Positions 1 through 9,131 of a DNA stretch of 15,741 nucleotides are shown one piece after another. The position numbers and the translations under genes were made by a program. Source of the DNA: CAZBQG01 sp964493945 (lineage in GTDB: Bacteria; Pseudomonadota; Alphaproteobacteria; Rhodospirillales; UBA2165); contig CAZBQG010000091.1 in assembly GCA_964493945.1 (NCBI GenBank), positions 1-15,741 of the forward strand, written 5' to 3'. Numbering within the stretch: position 1 is the stretch's first letter; each line of letters opens with the position of its first letter. Below the pieces are notes generated by a model. The model was not told the DNA's origin. It did no database searches and saw only the letters and a program-made list of their open reading frames with translations.

Positions 1-54
1 CGCCTCTGGTTCCTGCCACCTTACTCACCGGACCTCAATCCAATCGAACAGGCC
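1..54 (+). mobile_element. IS630-family transposase C-terminal fragment
   Basis: Frame 1 from the window edge reads RLWFLPPYSPDLNPIEQA. This is the hallmark C-terminal block of IS630/Tc1-mariner-type DDE transposases (LPPYSPDLNPIE, containing the last catalytic acidic residue). The match stops after about 18 codons: the usual continuation (a lysine-rich helix after NPIEQAF) is replaced in the same frame by PAS-domain sequence. The element therefore extends left beyond the window and lacks its own 3' end and right terminal repeat here. Seen directly: the motif and the abrupt change. Inferred: an old insertion followed by deletion or recombination, or an assembly join at the contig edge. Confidence 0.75.
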
Positions 55-456
55 TCCGCCGCGCACCGCAAGGAGATATTGCGCAAGGGCCATGATTTGT
101 TTGAGACCATTCATATTCGCGCGGACGGCACCGAGATTCCGATGGAGGTTAACACCCGGCTGATTGATTACGATGACGGCAAGGCGTTCCTGAGTTTTGC
201 CCGCGATATTACGGCCAGAAAGCAGAGCCAATTGATCCAGGAGCGTTTCTTCAATGCCATGGATAAATTGGAAGCGGGATTCGTCTTGTGGAATTCCGAA
301 GAAAACTTCATGTTTTGCAACAACTATTTCAAGGAACTGGAAGGGGAGATCGCGAAGTTTCTTGAACCCGGAATAGGGTTCGAAAGTTTCATGCGGGAAA
401 TCGCCAAAAGCGGCAGGATCAAAATCAAACCGAAAGATGAAGAGGACTGGCTTTAA
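55..456 (+). pseudogene. N-terminal (PAS) part of an interrupted hybrid histidine kinase
   Basis: This frame holds the C-terminal half of one PAS domain (RADGTEIPMEV, then LSFARDITARK, a typical PAS exit). A second PAS domain follows (FNAMDKLEAGFVLWNSEENF, NNYFKELEG, then PGIGFESFMREI) and runs into a TAA at 454-456 just after DEEDWL. The same frame is open beyond the stop and completes the second PAS domain (DGR, then FRFDITELRQRQ), so the stop splits one gene. A TTG at 79 with AAGGAG just upstream could serve as a start, but the frame is open to the window edge and the first PAS domain lacks its N-terminal half, replaced by transposase sequence. Read as the 5' portion of a degraded sensor kinase. 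A sequencing error at the stop is the main alternative. Confidence 0.65.
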
Positions 457-543
457 GACCGGGTTCAAAATTTCCGCCATGGATACAGGGACAATGAAAC
501 GGTCCGGAACGACGGGCGGATAATCCGCTCTGCCGGGCGGAAA

Positions 544-1749
544 TTGGCGGACGGCAGTACGATCGTTTTCAGGTTCGACATCACCGAATTGAGGCAACGG
601 CAAACCGAAGCCGAAACCGCCAACCGGGCCAAGTCAAAATTCCTGTCTTCCATGAGCCACGAATTGCGCACGCCCATGAACGCCATTCTCGGTTTCGCCC
701 AGATGCTGGACTTCAATCCCAAGGAACCATTGTCGAGCACCCAGAGAAACAGCGTTGATCATATTCTGAAGGGCGGCCAGCATCTTTTGACGCTGATCAA
801 CGATATTCTCGATTTGGCGCAGATTGAATCCGGTAAATTTGATCTGAACCCGGAGCGGTTCTTTCCCCGCGATGCATTCAAGGAAGGCATGGAATTGGTC
901 CGGGGGATGGCCGAGGAGAGGTCCATAACCCTTAGCGGCAAAAAAGAATCCGACAAAGGGATTAATGTGGATCGGACCTGCTTCAAGCAAGTCATCGTCA
1001 ATTTGCTTTCCAACGCCATCAAATACAACAAAGAGGGCGGTTCGGTCACCTTTGGCTGCAAGGACCAGGCCAACGGCATGGTCCATATCTATGTCACCGA
1101 TACGGGCAGAGGAATATCAGAGGACCGGATGGCGAAACTGTTTGATCCATTTGAGCGGCTCGGATCGGAACATTCAGAAATCGAAGGGACGGGGATCGGA
1201 CTTGCCATTTCCAAAAAGCTGGTTGAGGCCATGGGCGGGACCATCGGCTGCGAAAGCGTGCCCGGAGAAGGAAGCACTTTCTGGATCGAGTTCCCCTGCC
1301 CCCAGGAAATTCAGAAAGAAGCAATGACGGGTGACGGAGATGATAACCGGAAGCCCGGTCTAGCTGATATTCCCGAAATACCCGGCACCTTGCTTTATGT
1401 CGAAGACAACCCGGAAAACCTGGAACTCATGGAATTGATCGTGTCGGGTATCCGGGGAATGTCCATAATCTCCGCCCATAATGCGGAGCTAGGTATGGAA
1501 CTGGCCAAGGCAAAGAATCCAGACCTGATTATTCTCGATATCAACCTTCCCGGCATGAACGGCATTGAGGCGGTGAAGAATCTTCATGAATGCGAGAGCA
1601 CAAATAAAATACCCGTTCTGGCTATAAGCGCCGCCGCTACCGAGAAGGATATTGAGAAAGGTCTGGAGGCCGGGTTCCTTCGTTATCTGACCAAACCGGT
1701 TCAGGTTCCCCAGGTCATAAATGCCATCGAAAGCGCATTGGCCGGTTGA
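544..1749 (+). CDS. Hybrid sensor histidine kinase with receiver domain (downstream part of interrupted gene)
   Basis: Numbering residues from a TTG at 544, the protein shows the tail of a PAS domain ending FDITELRQRQ. A HisKA dimerisation domain follows with the phospho-acceptor H39 in SMSHELRTP (codon 658-660). The HATPase_c domain has an N-box NLLSNAIKYNKEGG (153-166), a G1 box DTGRGIS (186-192) and a G2 box GTGIGLAI (215-222). A C-terminal receiver carries an acidic pair in VEDN, phospho-acceptor D332 in LDINLPGMNG, S362 and K384 in LTKPV. All catalytic residues needed for autophosphorylation and internal phosphotransfer are present. No transmembrane segment is seen, so a cytoplasmic sensor is likely. 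The open frame actually begins at 457, right after an in-frame TAA. No good ribosome binding site precedes 544, and the first in-frame ATG is at 652, inside the H-box. Whether this part is translated alone is doubtful. Its end lies 8 bp from the convergent MFS gene. Codon use is more AT-rich than in the urease block. Confidence 0.8.
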   Translation: MADGSTIVFRFDITELRQRQTEAETANRAKSKFLSSMSHELRTPMNAILGFAQMLDFNPKEPLSSTQRNSVDHILKGGQHLLTLINDILDLAQIESGKFDLNPERFFPRDAFKEGMELVRGMAEERSITLSGKKESDKGINVDRTCFKQVIVNLLSNAIKYNKEGGSVTFGCKDQANGMVHIYVTDTGRGISEDRMAKLFDPFERLGSEHSEIEGTGIGLAISKKLVEAMGGTIGCESVPGEGSTFWIEFPCPQEIQKEAMTGDGDDNRKPGLADIPEIPGTLLYVEDNPENLELMELIVSGIRGMSIISAHNAELGMELAKAKNPDLIILDINLPGMNGIEAVKNLHECESTNKIPVLAISAAATEKDIEKGLEAGFLRYLTKPVQVPQVINAIESALAG

Positions 1750-1757
1750 TAGCCGGC

Positions 1758-3026
1758 CTATTTGGCGGATGCACCCCGCTCCAGCACCTTAGCCATAGCC
1801 CCGGAGCGCGGCCTGGCCCATAACCAGACCAGCACCAGACCAAACGCGCCGGCACCAATAGTCCATTGCAAGCCCGCCAGGGAGGCGATCCAGCCCATGA
1901 TGATTGCACCCAGGGCAGGCATTCCGTGGGCGAAGACGATGAACAGGCTCAACACCCTGGCCCGCACCGCGCCATCCACAGTATTCTGAACCAGGCTCTG
2001 GGCGCTCACATTGCCGATCAGCATGAAACCGCCGACCACCATGAGGAAAACAAAGGCGGCCCACAGCAGGCCGAAGACCATGGACAGCATAAGCGCCACC
2101 CCGCCGCCGAGGATCGAAAATGTCACCAATCCGGTGAGCCCGGCCATGCCGCCCCGCCTCGCCATCCAAAGGCTGCATAGGAGCGCCCCCGCCCCGATGG
2201 CGCCTAACAATAATGACAACCCCGCTGGTCCCGCATCGAATACCTGGCCTGAAACGCCGGGCATCAGCTCGATCACCGGGCGCAGCAGAAAACTGACCGC
2301 CAGCATGAGGGCCATGATGAAACGGATGCCCCCGTGGCCATAGACATATTGCACACCCCGCCAGATATCGACGAACAGATCGAAGGAAAGCTTCCGTCCG
2401 CTGGCGCTTTCCTCGATATGAATGTAGAGCAGCAACCAATAAAAAATGAAAAAGATGACCGCGCAAAGGCCGATTACCACACCCGTATTGGTCCAGATGA
2501 TCAGCGCACCGGCGATGGCCGGGCCGACGATGCGAGTCGCGTTGAAGGCCGCGGATCCAAGGGCGATGGCCGAGGACAGATCCTCCTTAGGCACCATGGC
2601 ATGCACGGCGGCCATGCGGGCGGGCTGGCTCAAGGCCTCCGCGGCGCCGAAAAATACCGATAAAACGATCACGGCCTCGATGGTGATCAGACCGGTCAGG
2701 ACAAGGACTGCAAACAGAGCCGCGATCAGCCCGGACAGAATCTGGCTCAGCCTGACGATGCGCATCACCCCCACCCGGTCGGCGATGGCGCCCGACAGAA
2801 TGACAAACAACATGGTCGGCACCAGATCGGCGAAGGCAACGATGCCCAGCCAACTGGTCGATTCCGTCAGTTCCCAAGTCAGCCAGCCAACCGAGGTACG
2901 CTTCATCCAGCGCCCCACCCCGGCCAGGGTATGGCCGATCATGTATCGCCGGTAGACCGGATTTTGCAAGGCGCGGCCAGCGCCGCCGAAGAAGGATGAG
3001 ACCGTCAAAAACCGGAATCCTGCCAA
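1758..3026 (-). CDS. MFS transporter, MFS_3/EntS-like exporter family
   Basis: A 422-residue, strongly hydrophobic protein with the pattern of a 12-helix major facilitator. Motif A is seen between helices 2 and 3 (SGAIADRVGVMRIVRLSQ). A RIVGPAIAGALI segment in helix 5 is typical of the MFS_3 (PF05977) group, which includes the enterobactin exporter EntS and drug/proton antiporters. The substrate cannot be read from sequence. The start is uncertain: TTG at 3026 gives the longest frame without a clear Shine-Dalgarno, and TTG at 3008 has AGGA at a reasonable distance. An ATG at 2942 falls inside helix 1 and is unlikely. A stop lies in frame further upstream. The gene follows a methyltransferase on the same strand by 125 bp, so it may be co-transcribed from the Fur-like promoter. 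The gap also holds a perfect TTGACA (plus 3092-3097) without a good -10. It converges on the kinase gene. Confidence 0.85.
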   Translation of the reverse strand: MAGFRFLTVSSFFGGAGRALQNPVYRRYMIGHTLAGVGRWMKRTSVGWLTWELTESTSWLGIVAFADLVPTMLFVILSGAIADRVGVMRIVRLSQILSGLIAALFAVLVLTGLITIEAVIVLSVFFGAAEALSQPARMAAVHAMVPKEDLSSAIALGSAAFNATRIVGPAIAGALIIWTNTGVVIGLCAVIFFIFYWLLLYIHIEESASGRKLSFDLFVDIWRGVQYVYGHGGIRFIMALMLAVSFLLRPVIELMPGVSGQVFDAGPAGLSLLLGAIGAGALLCSLWMARRGGMAGLTGLVTFSILGGGVALMLSMVFGLLWAAFVFLMVVGGFMLIGNVSAQSLVQNTVDGAVRARVLSLFIVFAHGMPALGAIIMGWIASLAGLQWTIGAGAFGLVLVWLWARPRSGAMAKVLERGASAK

Positions 3027-3151
3027 AGGGGAAGGCGGCCCTTCAAAGCGAAAAGCCGTGAATCACCCCAAAATGCCGATCCGGCGGCAAATGTCAATTT
3101 TATCGATGGCGATGGGGCCCCGGGGAAGGTGAGGTCTAGCCATCACTCGTT
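3027..3151 (-). other. Methyltransferase-MFS intergenic spacer with weak promoter elements
   Basis: This 125-bp spacer contains a consensus -35 hexamer TTGACA on the minus strand (plus 3092-3097), but the sequence 17 bp downstream (ATTTTG) is a poor -10. A short imperfect dyad (TGCCG/CGGCA) lies near 3074-3089, and a GC-rich palindromic run (GGGGCCCC) near 3115. None is a convincing intrinsic terminator because no T-run follows. The spacer may carry a minor promoter for the MFS gene, or the two genes may be one transcript. Confidence 0.3.
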
Positions 3152-3988
3152 CTACCCAGGCGGCTTTTCGGCGATGATCAGGTTTTCCACCAGATGCCCC
3201 CCTACAACGCATTTGGCTGAATTTTGAACGCGTTCGATGAAAGCATCCCCCATGACCACATGATTGGTCTGCCGGGGTGGCTCGCCCCTATCCGCGCGGG
3301 CCTTCATGTCGCGGCCAAATTCGAGATTGGCTTCGGTGAGGTCGATATTCTCGACCACCCGGAGCCCACCCGCCTGCAAGGCGCTCTTCATTTCGCCGGG
3401 CGTGACCAGAAAGCTGGACGAGGCGTCCACCGCCCAGGGCAGGGGAAAAAAGGGCGCGCCCGACGGGCCCAGATTGATCTCGGCACAGGAATACCGGCCT
3501 CCCGGCTTGAGCATCCGGTGGATTTCCCGGGCAAGCCCGGTCTTGTCGGCGATATTCATGGTCACGTTATGGCACCAGACATGATCAAAGCTGGCCTCGG
3601 CGAAGGGCAGGCTGAGGGCGTTTGCCTGGCGATACTCGATCCGCGCGTCCAGGCCGCAGCGTTCCGCGAGGGAGCGCGCGGCCTCCACATACTCTTCCGT
3701 CAGATCGATGGCGGTAATGCGGCAATCGATATTTGCCACCAAATAGCGCGAAGCCCCGCCAACACCGCAGCCAATTTCCAACATATGCATGCCCGGTTTG
3801 ATCCCAGCGTGGGCCACATGATCCGCTGTCGCCGTGACCCCCCGCCCATGCAACTGATCCAATGCAAACAAATCCTCCGCCGCCAGATTGTCCAGATCCT
3901 TGCCGTTGGATTCCAAGTGATCGAATATGCGCTCCAGTACATCGCCATGGCCGTAATGGCCCTGAACCGTCTCCTCAACATTCGCCAT
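3152..3988 (-). CDS. Class I SAM-dependent methyltransferase
   Basis: A 278-residue protein with a Rossmann-type methyltransferase core. Motif I is LEIGCGVGGASRYL (70-83), the ribose-binding acidic residue is D95 in ITAIDLTEEY, and motif II/III regions are SFDHVWCHNVTMNI and the post-motif MLKPGGRYSCAE (159-170). An N-terminal helical part (LDQLHGRGVTATADHVAH) resembles the group that includes sarcosine/dimethylglycine and UbiE-like small-molecule methyltransferases. The natural substrate is not readable from sequence. The ATG at 3988 is chosen because GGAGGAGGT precedes it at ideal spacing; a longer frame to 4024 lacks this. The gene is first in a minus-strand pair with the MFS exporter and lies behind a Fur-box-like operator. 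The product could methylate a small molecule that the exporter handles. This is inference from neighbourhood only. Confidence 0.85.
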   Translation of the reverse strand: MANVEETVQGHYGHGDVLERIFDHLESNGKDLDNLAAEDLFALDQLHGRGVTATADHVAHAGIKPGMHMLEIGCGVGGASRYLVANIDCRITAIDLTEEYVEAARSLAERCGLDARIEYRQANALSLPFAEASFDHVWCHNVTMNIADKTGLAREIHRMLKPGGRYSCAEINLGPSGAPFFPLPWAVDASSSFLVTPGEMKSALQAGGLRVVENIDLTEANLEFGRDMKARADRGEPPRQTNHVVMGDAFIERVQNSAKCVVGGHLVENLIIAEKPPG

Positions 3989-4050
3989 GCCTACCTCCTC
4001 CAATCCGTTCCCTAGGGCGAACATTGTCGCCGGATAGTCGCTTGTTTACT

Positions 4051-4079
4051 TTTATACTATCAGTGCTAGTAATTTAGAA
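4051..4079 (-). promoter_or_regulatory. Putative sigma-70 promoter of the methyltransferase gene
   Basis: On the minus strand a TATAAA -10 (plus 4051-4056, five of six to consensus) lies 17 bp downstream of a weak -35 TTCTAA (plus 4074-4079). The -35 falls inside the Fur-like operator, the usual arrangement for repression by occlusion. The -10 lies about 63 bp upstream of the ATG at 3988. The -35 is poor, so the exact hexamers are tentative. Confidence 0.4.
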
Positions 4080-4101
4080 TGATTATCATTTGTATTCTAA
4101 A
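4073..4101 (-). promoter_or_regulatory. Fur-box-like operator within a longer inverted repeat
   Basis: The minus strand at plus 4078-4090 reads AATGATAATCATT, identical to the central 13 bases of the classical 19-bp Fur consensus; over 19 positions I count 14 matches. It lies inside a perfect 8-bp inverted repeat, TTTAGAAT (4073-4080) and ATTCTAAA (4094-4101), separated by 13 bp. The outer arms resemble the half-sites of Irr-type iron control elements in alphaproteobacteria, though those are spaced much more tightly. No gene starts to the right on the plus strand, so the target is the methyltransferase (and possibly MFS) transcript. Iron-dependent repression is inferred. Confidence 0.6.
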
Positions 4102-4188
4102 AATATAGGAATGAAGAAGCTTTTTGGATGAACCCTGATCGCGTGGATAGGTCCTGAATACCGGTTTGGACTTCTATCTTTGCCCGCC

Positions 4189-4791
4189 CTAAAGCCCGCC
4201 CGCTTCGATCAGGAAATCCGCCACTGCGCCCAACCCGTCGCCTGACTTGAGGTTGGTAAAGACAAAGGGCCGCTCGCCTCGCATCTTATGGGAATCCCGC
4301 TCCATGACGCCCAGATCGGCACCCACCAGGGGGGCCAGATCGATCTTGTTGATGATCAGCAAATCAGAACGCGTAATGCCCGGGCCGCCTTTGCGGGGGA
4401 TCTTGTCACCGGCCGACACATCGATCACATAGAGCGTCAAATCGACCAGTTCGGGCGAAAAGGTGGCGGCCAGATTGTCGCCGCCGGATTCGATGAAAAC
4501 GATCTCAAGGCCCGGAAAGCGGGCATTCATTTCATCCACCGCCGCCAAATTCATGGAGGCATCCTCGCGGATCGCCGTATGGGGACAGCCACCGGTCTCC
4601 ACGCCCAGAATGCGGTCCTCCGCCAGGGCGCCCGAGCGGGTGAGGAATTCCGCATCTTCGCGGGTATAGATATCGTTGGTCACGGCGGCGATGTTGAAAT
4701 CATCGCGCAAATGCTTGCAGAGCGCATCCAGAAGCGCCGTCTTACCCGATCCCACCGGGCCGCCGATGCCTACCCTGAGAGGTCCGCTCAT
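4189..4791 (-). CDS. ureG: Urease accessory GTPase UreG
   Basis: A 200-residue SIMIBI-class GTPase that supplies GTP hydrolysis for nickel transfer into apo-urease with UreD, UreF and UreE. Visible motifs are the P-loop GGPVGSGKT (10-18), the conserved nickel-binding CPH (69-71) in ETGGCPHTAIRED, ESGGDNLAATFSPEL (101-115), DVSAGDKIPRKGGPGI and the base-specificity motif NKID (148-151). There is no His-rich N-terminal extension of the kind found in some UreG proteins. The ATG at 4791 overlaps the UreF stop as ATGA, fitting translational coupling. A longer reading frame upstream is just the other frame of ureF. It is the last gene of the urea block; no clear intrinsic terminator is visible in the 200-bp gap that follows. 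Confidence 0.97.
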   Translation of the reverse strand: MSGPLRVGIGGPVGSGKTALLDALCKHLRDDFNIAAVTNDIYTREDAEFLTRSGALAEDRILGVETGGCPHTAIREDASMNLAAVDEMNARFPGLEIVFIESGGDNLAATFSPELVDLTLYVIDVSAGDKIPRKGGPGITRSDLLIINKIDLAPLVGADLGVMERDSHKMRGERPFVFTNLKSGDGLGAVADFLIEAGGL

Positions 4792-5468
4792 GACCGGAAG
4801 AGCCTTGTATATTGGGTTTCGTGGCGGGCCGATGCCCAATCGATGAGGGGTGCCGCGCTGCCCAGATGCTCCGCCGGGCTCTTCGCCGCCTCTAAGATAG
4901 CGCCTTCCAGCGACGCCAGCACCCGCTGCCCATCGGTCTGGCCCAGGGGGATGAGGCGTAAACCGGCCGAGACCAGATTGGCGGCGAAGGCTTGCAGATA
5001 TGCGGCCAGGGCGTCTTCCAGGGGAATCTGGGCACAAGCCGCGGCCACCGCCACGGCAACTGAATAGGCGGGGTCGCGCCCGTCTTCGGCCAAACCATCA
5101 TTCCAGTTTTGCAAATCCGGATCGGGCCAGGCGCTGAGCACCGTATCCAGGAAAGCACGTCCCTGAGCAGCACTTTCCAATGCGGTTTCCGCCGTCGCCC
5201 GCTGCGCCGCCGCCCGTTCCACGGCCCAGGCCAAGGCGTCTTCGTCGCCCTCACTGAAGGCCCGCCAGGCGGTACGGAACAGCACCCCGTCGATTCGCCC
5301 AGCACCTTGACTGAGCACGGCTTTGACCCAACCTGACAGACTGCCGGCATCGGTCACCCGGCCATCTTCCACGGCCCATTCAAGCCCGTGGGAGAAGCTG
5401 TAGCCCCCCACCGGAAAGCTGGGTGAGAGCCAGGCCATGAGGCGGAAAAGCTGGGCATCAGTGGCCAT
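4788..5468 (-). CDS. ureF: Urease accessory protein UreF
   Basis: A 226-residue all-helical chaperone subunit that bridges UreD-urease and UreG and acts in GTPase-dependent nickel delivery. The N-terminal signature SPSFPVGGYSFSHGLEWAVEDG (15-36) is diagnostic for UreF. The C-terminal tail (WASARHETQYTRLFRS) matches the conserved end that contacts UreD. The ATG at 5468 is chosen because GGAGGGG lies just upstream and the protein then begins MATDAQLFRLMAWLSP as in homologues; longer frames would run through ureE in another frame. The start lies inside the end of ureE (11-bp overlap) and the end overlaps ureG by 4 bp. Confidence 0.96.
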   Translation of the reverse strand: MATDAQLFRLMAWLSPSFPVGGYSFSHGLEWAVEDGRVTDAGSLSGWVKAVLSQGAGRIDGVLFRTAWRAFSEGDEDALAWAVERAAAQRATAETALESAAQGRAFLDTVLSAWPDPDLQNWNDGLAEDGRDPAYSVAVAVAAACAQIPLEDALAAYLQAFAANLVSAGLRLIPLGQTDGQRVLASLEGAILEAAKSPAEHLGSAAPLIDWASARHETQYTRLFRS

Positions 5469-5910
5469 GATCCCCTCCGGCATAGGCGCCCGGCTCGGGA
5501 TCGAAGGGGGCCAGATGGCGGGTAACCCGGCCGCCCAGACCTTCCACCATATGGACCAGCACATGATCATCACCGATGCGCAATGCCCCATCGCCCAGCA
5601 CCTGCACCGGCGTATGGCGGTTACCGATATGCCAGGCGAGGCGGGCGGCGTGAATGCCGTCATCGCATTGGATATTGGCCACCGGTTCATGGGCGGCCAG
5701 GACTCGGATGATCCCGCCCGCATCGAGGGTCAAGCCATCGCCGTCCCCCAGAAGAGCGGGCTTCTCCAGATCCAGGAGAAAACCCTCGCCCGTGTCGTCA
5801 TTGAGCCGGACGCGCCTTCTGTGGCGTTCCTCAAAAGCCAAGGTGACGCTGGCCACGGCCTCTTCGTTGGGCCAGCTTCCGGAAGGCTTTACTGCAATTG
5901 CCCGGCGCAT
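5458..5910 (-). CDS. ureE: Urease accessory nickel metallochaperone UreE
   Basis: A 150-residue protein with an N-terminal UreE peptide-binding-like domain (residues about 1-70) and a C-terminal metal-binding ferredoxin-like domain containing WHIGNRHTPVQ (93-103) and DDHVLVHMVEGLG (114-126). H99 in GNRH corresponds to the dimer-interface nickel histidine of characterised UreE proteins. The tail ends GGDHGH, a very short histidine motif rather than the long His-rich tail seen in Klebsiella UreE. This suggests one interfacial metal site plus at most a minor extra site. The ATG at 5910 lies 2 bp after the ureC stop with no evident Shine-Dalgarno, so translation is probably coupled to ureC. Confidence 0.94.
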   Translation of the reverse strand: MRRAIAVKPSGSWPNEEAVASVTLAFEERHRRRVRLNDDTGEGFLLDLEKPALLGDGDGLTLDAGGIIRVLAAHEPVANIQCDDGIHAARLAWHIGNRHTPVQVLGDGALRIGDDHVLVHMVEGLGGRVTRHLAPFDPEPGAYAGGDHGH

Positions 5911-5912
5911 GA

Positions 5913-7622
<1,710 letters not shown>

Positions 7623-7625
7623 GGC

Positions 7626-7937
7626 TCATCCCTCCAATTCGCCCTGGATCAGGCCGTTGAACCCGAACACCCACCGTGCTCCGCCATAGGCGATCAGATC
7701 CACTTCCCGCGCCTGGCCCGGCTCGAAACGCACCGCCGTGCCTGCCGGTATATCCAAGCGCCGCCCCCGGGCTGCGTCCCGGTCGAATTCCAGCGCTTCG
7801 TTAACTTCGAAGAAATGATAATGGGAACCCACCTGCACGGGCCGGTCGCCCGTATTGGCGATGACCAGGGTGACGCTTTCACGCCCCTCATTGAGGATCA
7901 GCTTGCCGTCGGCGGTAATGATTTCACCTGGAACCAT
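7626..7937 (-). CDS. ureB: Urease beta subunit UreB
   Basis: A 103-residue subunit beginning MVPGEIITADGKLILNEGRE. It contains the conserved NTGDRPVQVGSHYHFFEVN (28-46), RGRRLDIPAGTAVRFEPGQ and the C-terminal GGARWVFGFNGL. These are diagnostic for the urease beta chain, which packs between UreA and UreC in the (alpha-beta-gamma)3 enzyme. The ATG at 7937 is preceded by AAGGGGGAA and lies 12 bp after the ureA stop. The length is normal for a stand-alone beta subunit. Confidence 0.98.
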   Translation of the reverse strand: MVPGEIITADGKLILNEGRESVTLVIANTGDRPVQVGSHYHFFEVNEALEFDRDAARGRRLDIPAGTAVRFEPGQAREVDLIAYGGARWVFGFNGLIQGELEG

Positions 7938-7949
7938 GATGGTTCCCCC

Positions 7950-8252
<303 letters not shown>

Positions 8253-8270
8253 TTTCCTTCTCCCTCTTCC

Positions 8271-9131
8271 TTACATGTTCCACAGGCGGGGCAACTGACC
8301 CGGCAGGCCCTGGGCCTCGGCCCGGAAGCTTGCCCAGAATTTGCCGAAAGCTTGGCGCAAATCAAAAGCGTCCCTCCCCAGCCAGCGCATCACCAACACA
8401 TCATTCACCAGGCTGGCACCCGTCAGCAGCCCTGGCCCAGACCGGTCCATCAATTCCCTGGCCGTTTCCAGATGATCCGGCGCATCGTCTCCCAGATAAA
8501 GCGCGCTGGCATAGGCGGCGGCGCCATCGAAACAGGCCGGGTCCGCAATTGTGGTGGCCAGATTCCCATCCATATAAAGCGCATCGGCCCAAATCAGGCG
8601 GCCATCTATTCGCACTTCCCAGGCATCGTGCACCAGACCTTTGCTCAAACGTTCACCCCTGGCGATGCGTCCGAATACCAGCATTTCGCCCGCCATTACC
8701 GATGCCCCCGGGGCCGCGTCAATTTGCATCAGCCGGTCCAGCCGGGCGCCTTCGAACAAAATTGTTTCCTGGGGCAGGTATTCGAGCCAGGCATTTTTTC
8801 CCGCCCAAAGCCGGACCCCGATGGAGCAATCGGCAGTGTCGGAGCCATAGATCTTCTCTGCCGCCTGGGGCATGAGCATGGCCCGGGCGCCATCATGAAC
8901 CGTGGCTTCAATCTCCAAAACATCGCCCCCGACAAGCCCTCCCGAAGTGGTAACCAACACGGCCTGAGGCGGCTCGCCAGCGCCGGGGTCCGGGAAAAGA
9001 ACCCGCAGGGGGTCATGATGATAGAGGTCTTTCAGGCGCGTCTCACCGTCCGCCAGATGGAAATCAAGGCGCGCCAGGCCATGAACCGGTTGGGTCAAAG
9101 GTCCTTCAGACGGTAAGGTAACGGCGCACAT
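8271..9131 (-). CDS. ureD: Urease accessory protein UreD (UreH)
   Basis: A 286-residue beta-helical scaffold protein that binds apo-urease and, with UreF and UreG, forms the nickel-insertion complex. Supporting blocks are VLVTTSGGLVGGDVLEIEATV, PQAAEKIYGSD, WLEYLPQETILFEGARL and GEMLVFGRIARGE, all characteristic of UreD. The start is placed at the ATG at 9131, with GGAGG three bases before it; an in-frame ATG at 9134 directly upstream is an alternative. It gives the expected short N-terminus before GLARLDFHLADGETRL. A frame open as far as 9500 is merely urtE read in another frame. The start overlaps the end of urtE by 26 bp, tying transport and assembly genes into one unit. Confidence 0.94.
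   Translation of the reverse strand: MCAVTLPSEGPLTQPVHGLARLDFHLADGETRLKDLYHHDPLRVLFPDPGAGEPPQAVLVTTSGGLVGGDVLEIEATVHDGARAMLMPQAAEKIYGSDTADCSIGVRLWAGKNAWLEYLPQETILFEGARLDRLMQIDAAPGASVMAGEMLVFGRIARGERLSKGLVHDAWEVRIDGRLIWADALYMDGNLATTIADPACFDGAAAYASALYLGDDAPDHLETARELMDRSGPGLLTGASLVNDVLVMRWLGRDAFDLRQAFGKFWASFRAEAQGLPGQLPRLWNM

Noticed and set aside
3224..4015. Plus-strand open frame opposite the methyltransferase
   Set aside because: It is a mirror of a real methyltransferase with a strong ribosome binding site and has no motifs of its own.
4102..4188. Intrinsic terminator after ureG
   Set aside because: Only 4-5 bp weak stems without a T-run were found, so termination here is not supported by the sequence.
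5469..5723. N-terminal extension of UreF
   Set aside because: It overlaps ureE in another frame and is rich in Trp, Met and Pro with no homology pattern. The start at 5468 has GGAGGGG upstream.
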